From the NCBI GenBank assembly GCA_021778575.1, contig JAJYCH010000330.1, positions 1 to 5,932 of the forward strand: DNA of 5,932 bases, written 5' to 3'. The position numbers and the translations under genes are program-made. This document shows positions 5,132-5,932 of this stretch, piece after piece (position 1 is the first letter of the stretch; every line of letters begins with the position of its first letter). Source of the DNA: Planctomycetota bacterium. Its GTDB lineage: Bacteria; Planctomycetota; Planctomycetia; Isosphaerales; Isosphaeraceae. The notes beneath the pieces are model-generated. The model saw nothing but the letters and a program-made list of their open reading frames with translations. It did not search any database and was not told the DNA's origin.

Positions 5132-5932
5132 TCATTCGGCCTTGCCGGCGGGGGCGACGGCCTCGTCCTTGGGATAGCGGCTGTAGCCGGGGCCCTTCTC
5201 GGCGAGGGCTTCCAGCGCCTCGGGGCGGATGCGGACCTCGGCCTCCTGGTGGCTCTTGAACCCGGTCCCGGCGGGGACGAGGTGGCCCAGGATGACGTTC
5301 TCCTTGAGGCCGACCAGGTAGTCGACCTTGCCGGCGAGCGCCGCCTCGGTCAGGACCTTGGTGGTCTCCTGGAAGCTCGCGGCCGAGATGAAGCTCTCGG
5401 ACTGGACGGCGGCCTTGGTGATCCCCAGGAGCTGGGTGCTCGCCGAGGCGGGCTTGGGCCTGATCCACTCGGCCTTCTTCGAGCCGGCCTGCTCGACCCG
5501 CATGTTCTCCTGGTCGAAGTGGTCGCGGGGGACGATGTCACCCTGGCGGAAGTCGGTCTCGCCGGGGTCCTTGATCTTCACGCAGCTCATCAGCTCCATG
5601 TTGGTGTTGCGGAACTCGAACTTGTCGATGACCGAGCCGGGCAACAGCCCGGTGTCGCCGACCGAGTCCACGCGGACCTTCCGGAGCATCTGGGCGATGA
5701 TGATCTCCAGGTGCTTGTCGTCGATCTCGACGCGCTGGGACCGGTAGACGTTCTGGATCTCGCGCTGGAGGTAGCGCTGGACGGCCTCCTCGCCGGAGAT
5801 CCGGAGGATGTCGTGCGGGACCAGCGGGCCTTCGACCAGGGCGTCGCCGGCGCGGACGCGGGCGCCGCCGTGGACGCGGAGGTACTTGCCGTGGGGGACG
5901 AGGTGCTCGCGCTCGATGCCGCTCTCGTTCTT
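5132..5932 (-). CDS. rpoC: DNA-directed RNA polymerase subunit beta', C-terminal part (5' end outside the window)
   Basis: 266 codons plus stop are present; the frame enters from the right edge with no interruption. This is the C-terminal end of beta', the subunit that carries much of the polymerase active-site channel and DNA clamp. Diagnostic segments, counted from the window edge, are VEGPLVPHDILRISGEEAVQ (about residues 33-52), EIQNVYRSQRVEIDDKHLEI (57-76), IIAQMLRKV (77-85) and, further on, ISAASFQETTKVLTEAALAG and KENVILGHLVPAGTG, all typical of bacterial beta'. The tail after YSRYPKDE is short and ends AVAPAGKAE. Downstream there is no rpsL directly, but a hairpin and then the Uma2 gene. 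Confidence 0.98.
   Translation of the reverse strand, partial: KNESGIEREHLVPHGKYLRVHGGARVRAGDALVEGPLVPHDILRISGEEAVQRYLQREIQNVYRSQRVEIDDKHLEIIIAQMLRKVRVDSVGDTGLLPGSVIDKFEFRNTNMELMSCVKIKDPGETDFRQGDIVPRDHFDQENMRVEQAGSKKAEWIRPKPASASTQLLGITKAAVQSESFISAASFQETTKVLTEAALAGKVDYLVGLKENVILGHLVPAGTGFKSHQEAEVRIRPEALEALAEKGPGYSRYPKDEAVAPAGKAE

Noticed and set aside
5328..5747. Plus-strand open frame of 139 codons
   Set aside because: It is antisense to the conserved 3' end of rpoC.

Overview
The window looks like a stretch of a high-GC planctomycete chromosome, probably Isosphaeraceae-like. The lineage is an inference from the GC-rich housekeeping genes, a Uma2-family nuclease gene, a small acidic zinc-ribbon membrane protein and the loose spacing of the ribosomal genes. 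No rRNA gene is present to confirm it. From right to left, the minus strand carries the 3' end of rpoC (5132-5932), a Uma2-family nuclease gene (4404-5024), rpsL (2388-2789), rpsG (1759-2232) and a long, AT-richer gene for an AIPR-family protein (1-1641, running off the left edge). On the plus strand, between Uma2 and rpsL, lie a small zinc-ribbon membrane protein gene (3041-3274) and a GT4 glycosyltransferase gene (3292-4437).

The backbone is the classical rpoC-rpsL-rpsG order of the RNA polymerase/str region, but it is broken up. About 2.3 kb separates rpoC from rpsL, and it holds two genes on the opposite strand plus the nuclease gene. rpsL therefore has its own promoter region, with a good TTGACA box and a leader of about 140 nt. 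That promoter is back to back with the promoter of the zinc-ribbon/glycosyltransferase pair. The rpsL-rpsG intergenic region holds two facing arrays of a 7-bp repeat that could fold into a stem of about 30 bp, ending 8 nt before the rpsG Shine-Dalgarno sequence.

Downstream of rpsG, where many bacteria have fusA, base composition drops sharply after a 28-bp perfect palindrome. One unbroken reading frame of at least 547 codons begins there. Its protein has an N-terminal PD-(D/E)xK-type nuclease signature and the central motifs of the AIPR (abortive infection phage resistance) family, so the left end of the window is probably the first gene of an acquired anti-phage or restriction-like locus. 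Its possible partners would lie beyond position 1.

No stretch longer than 300 bases lacks a gene. The longest gap is the divergent promoter region at 2790-3040. I see no tRNA, rRNA, CRISPR array, transposase or integrase in the window.
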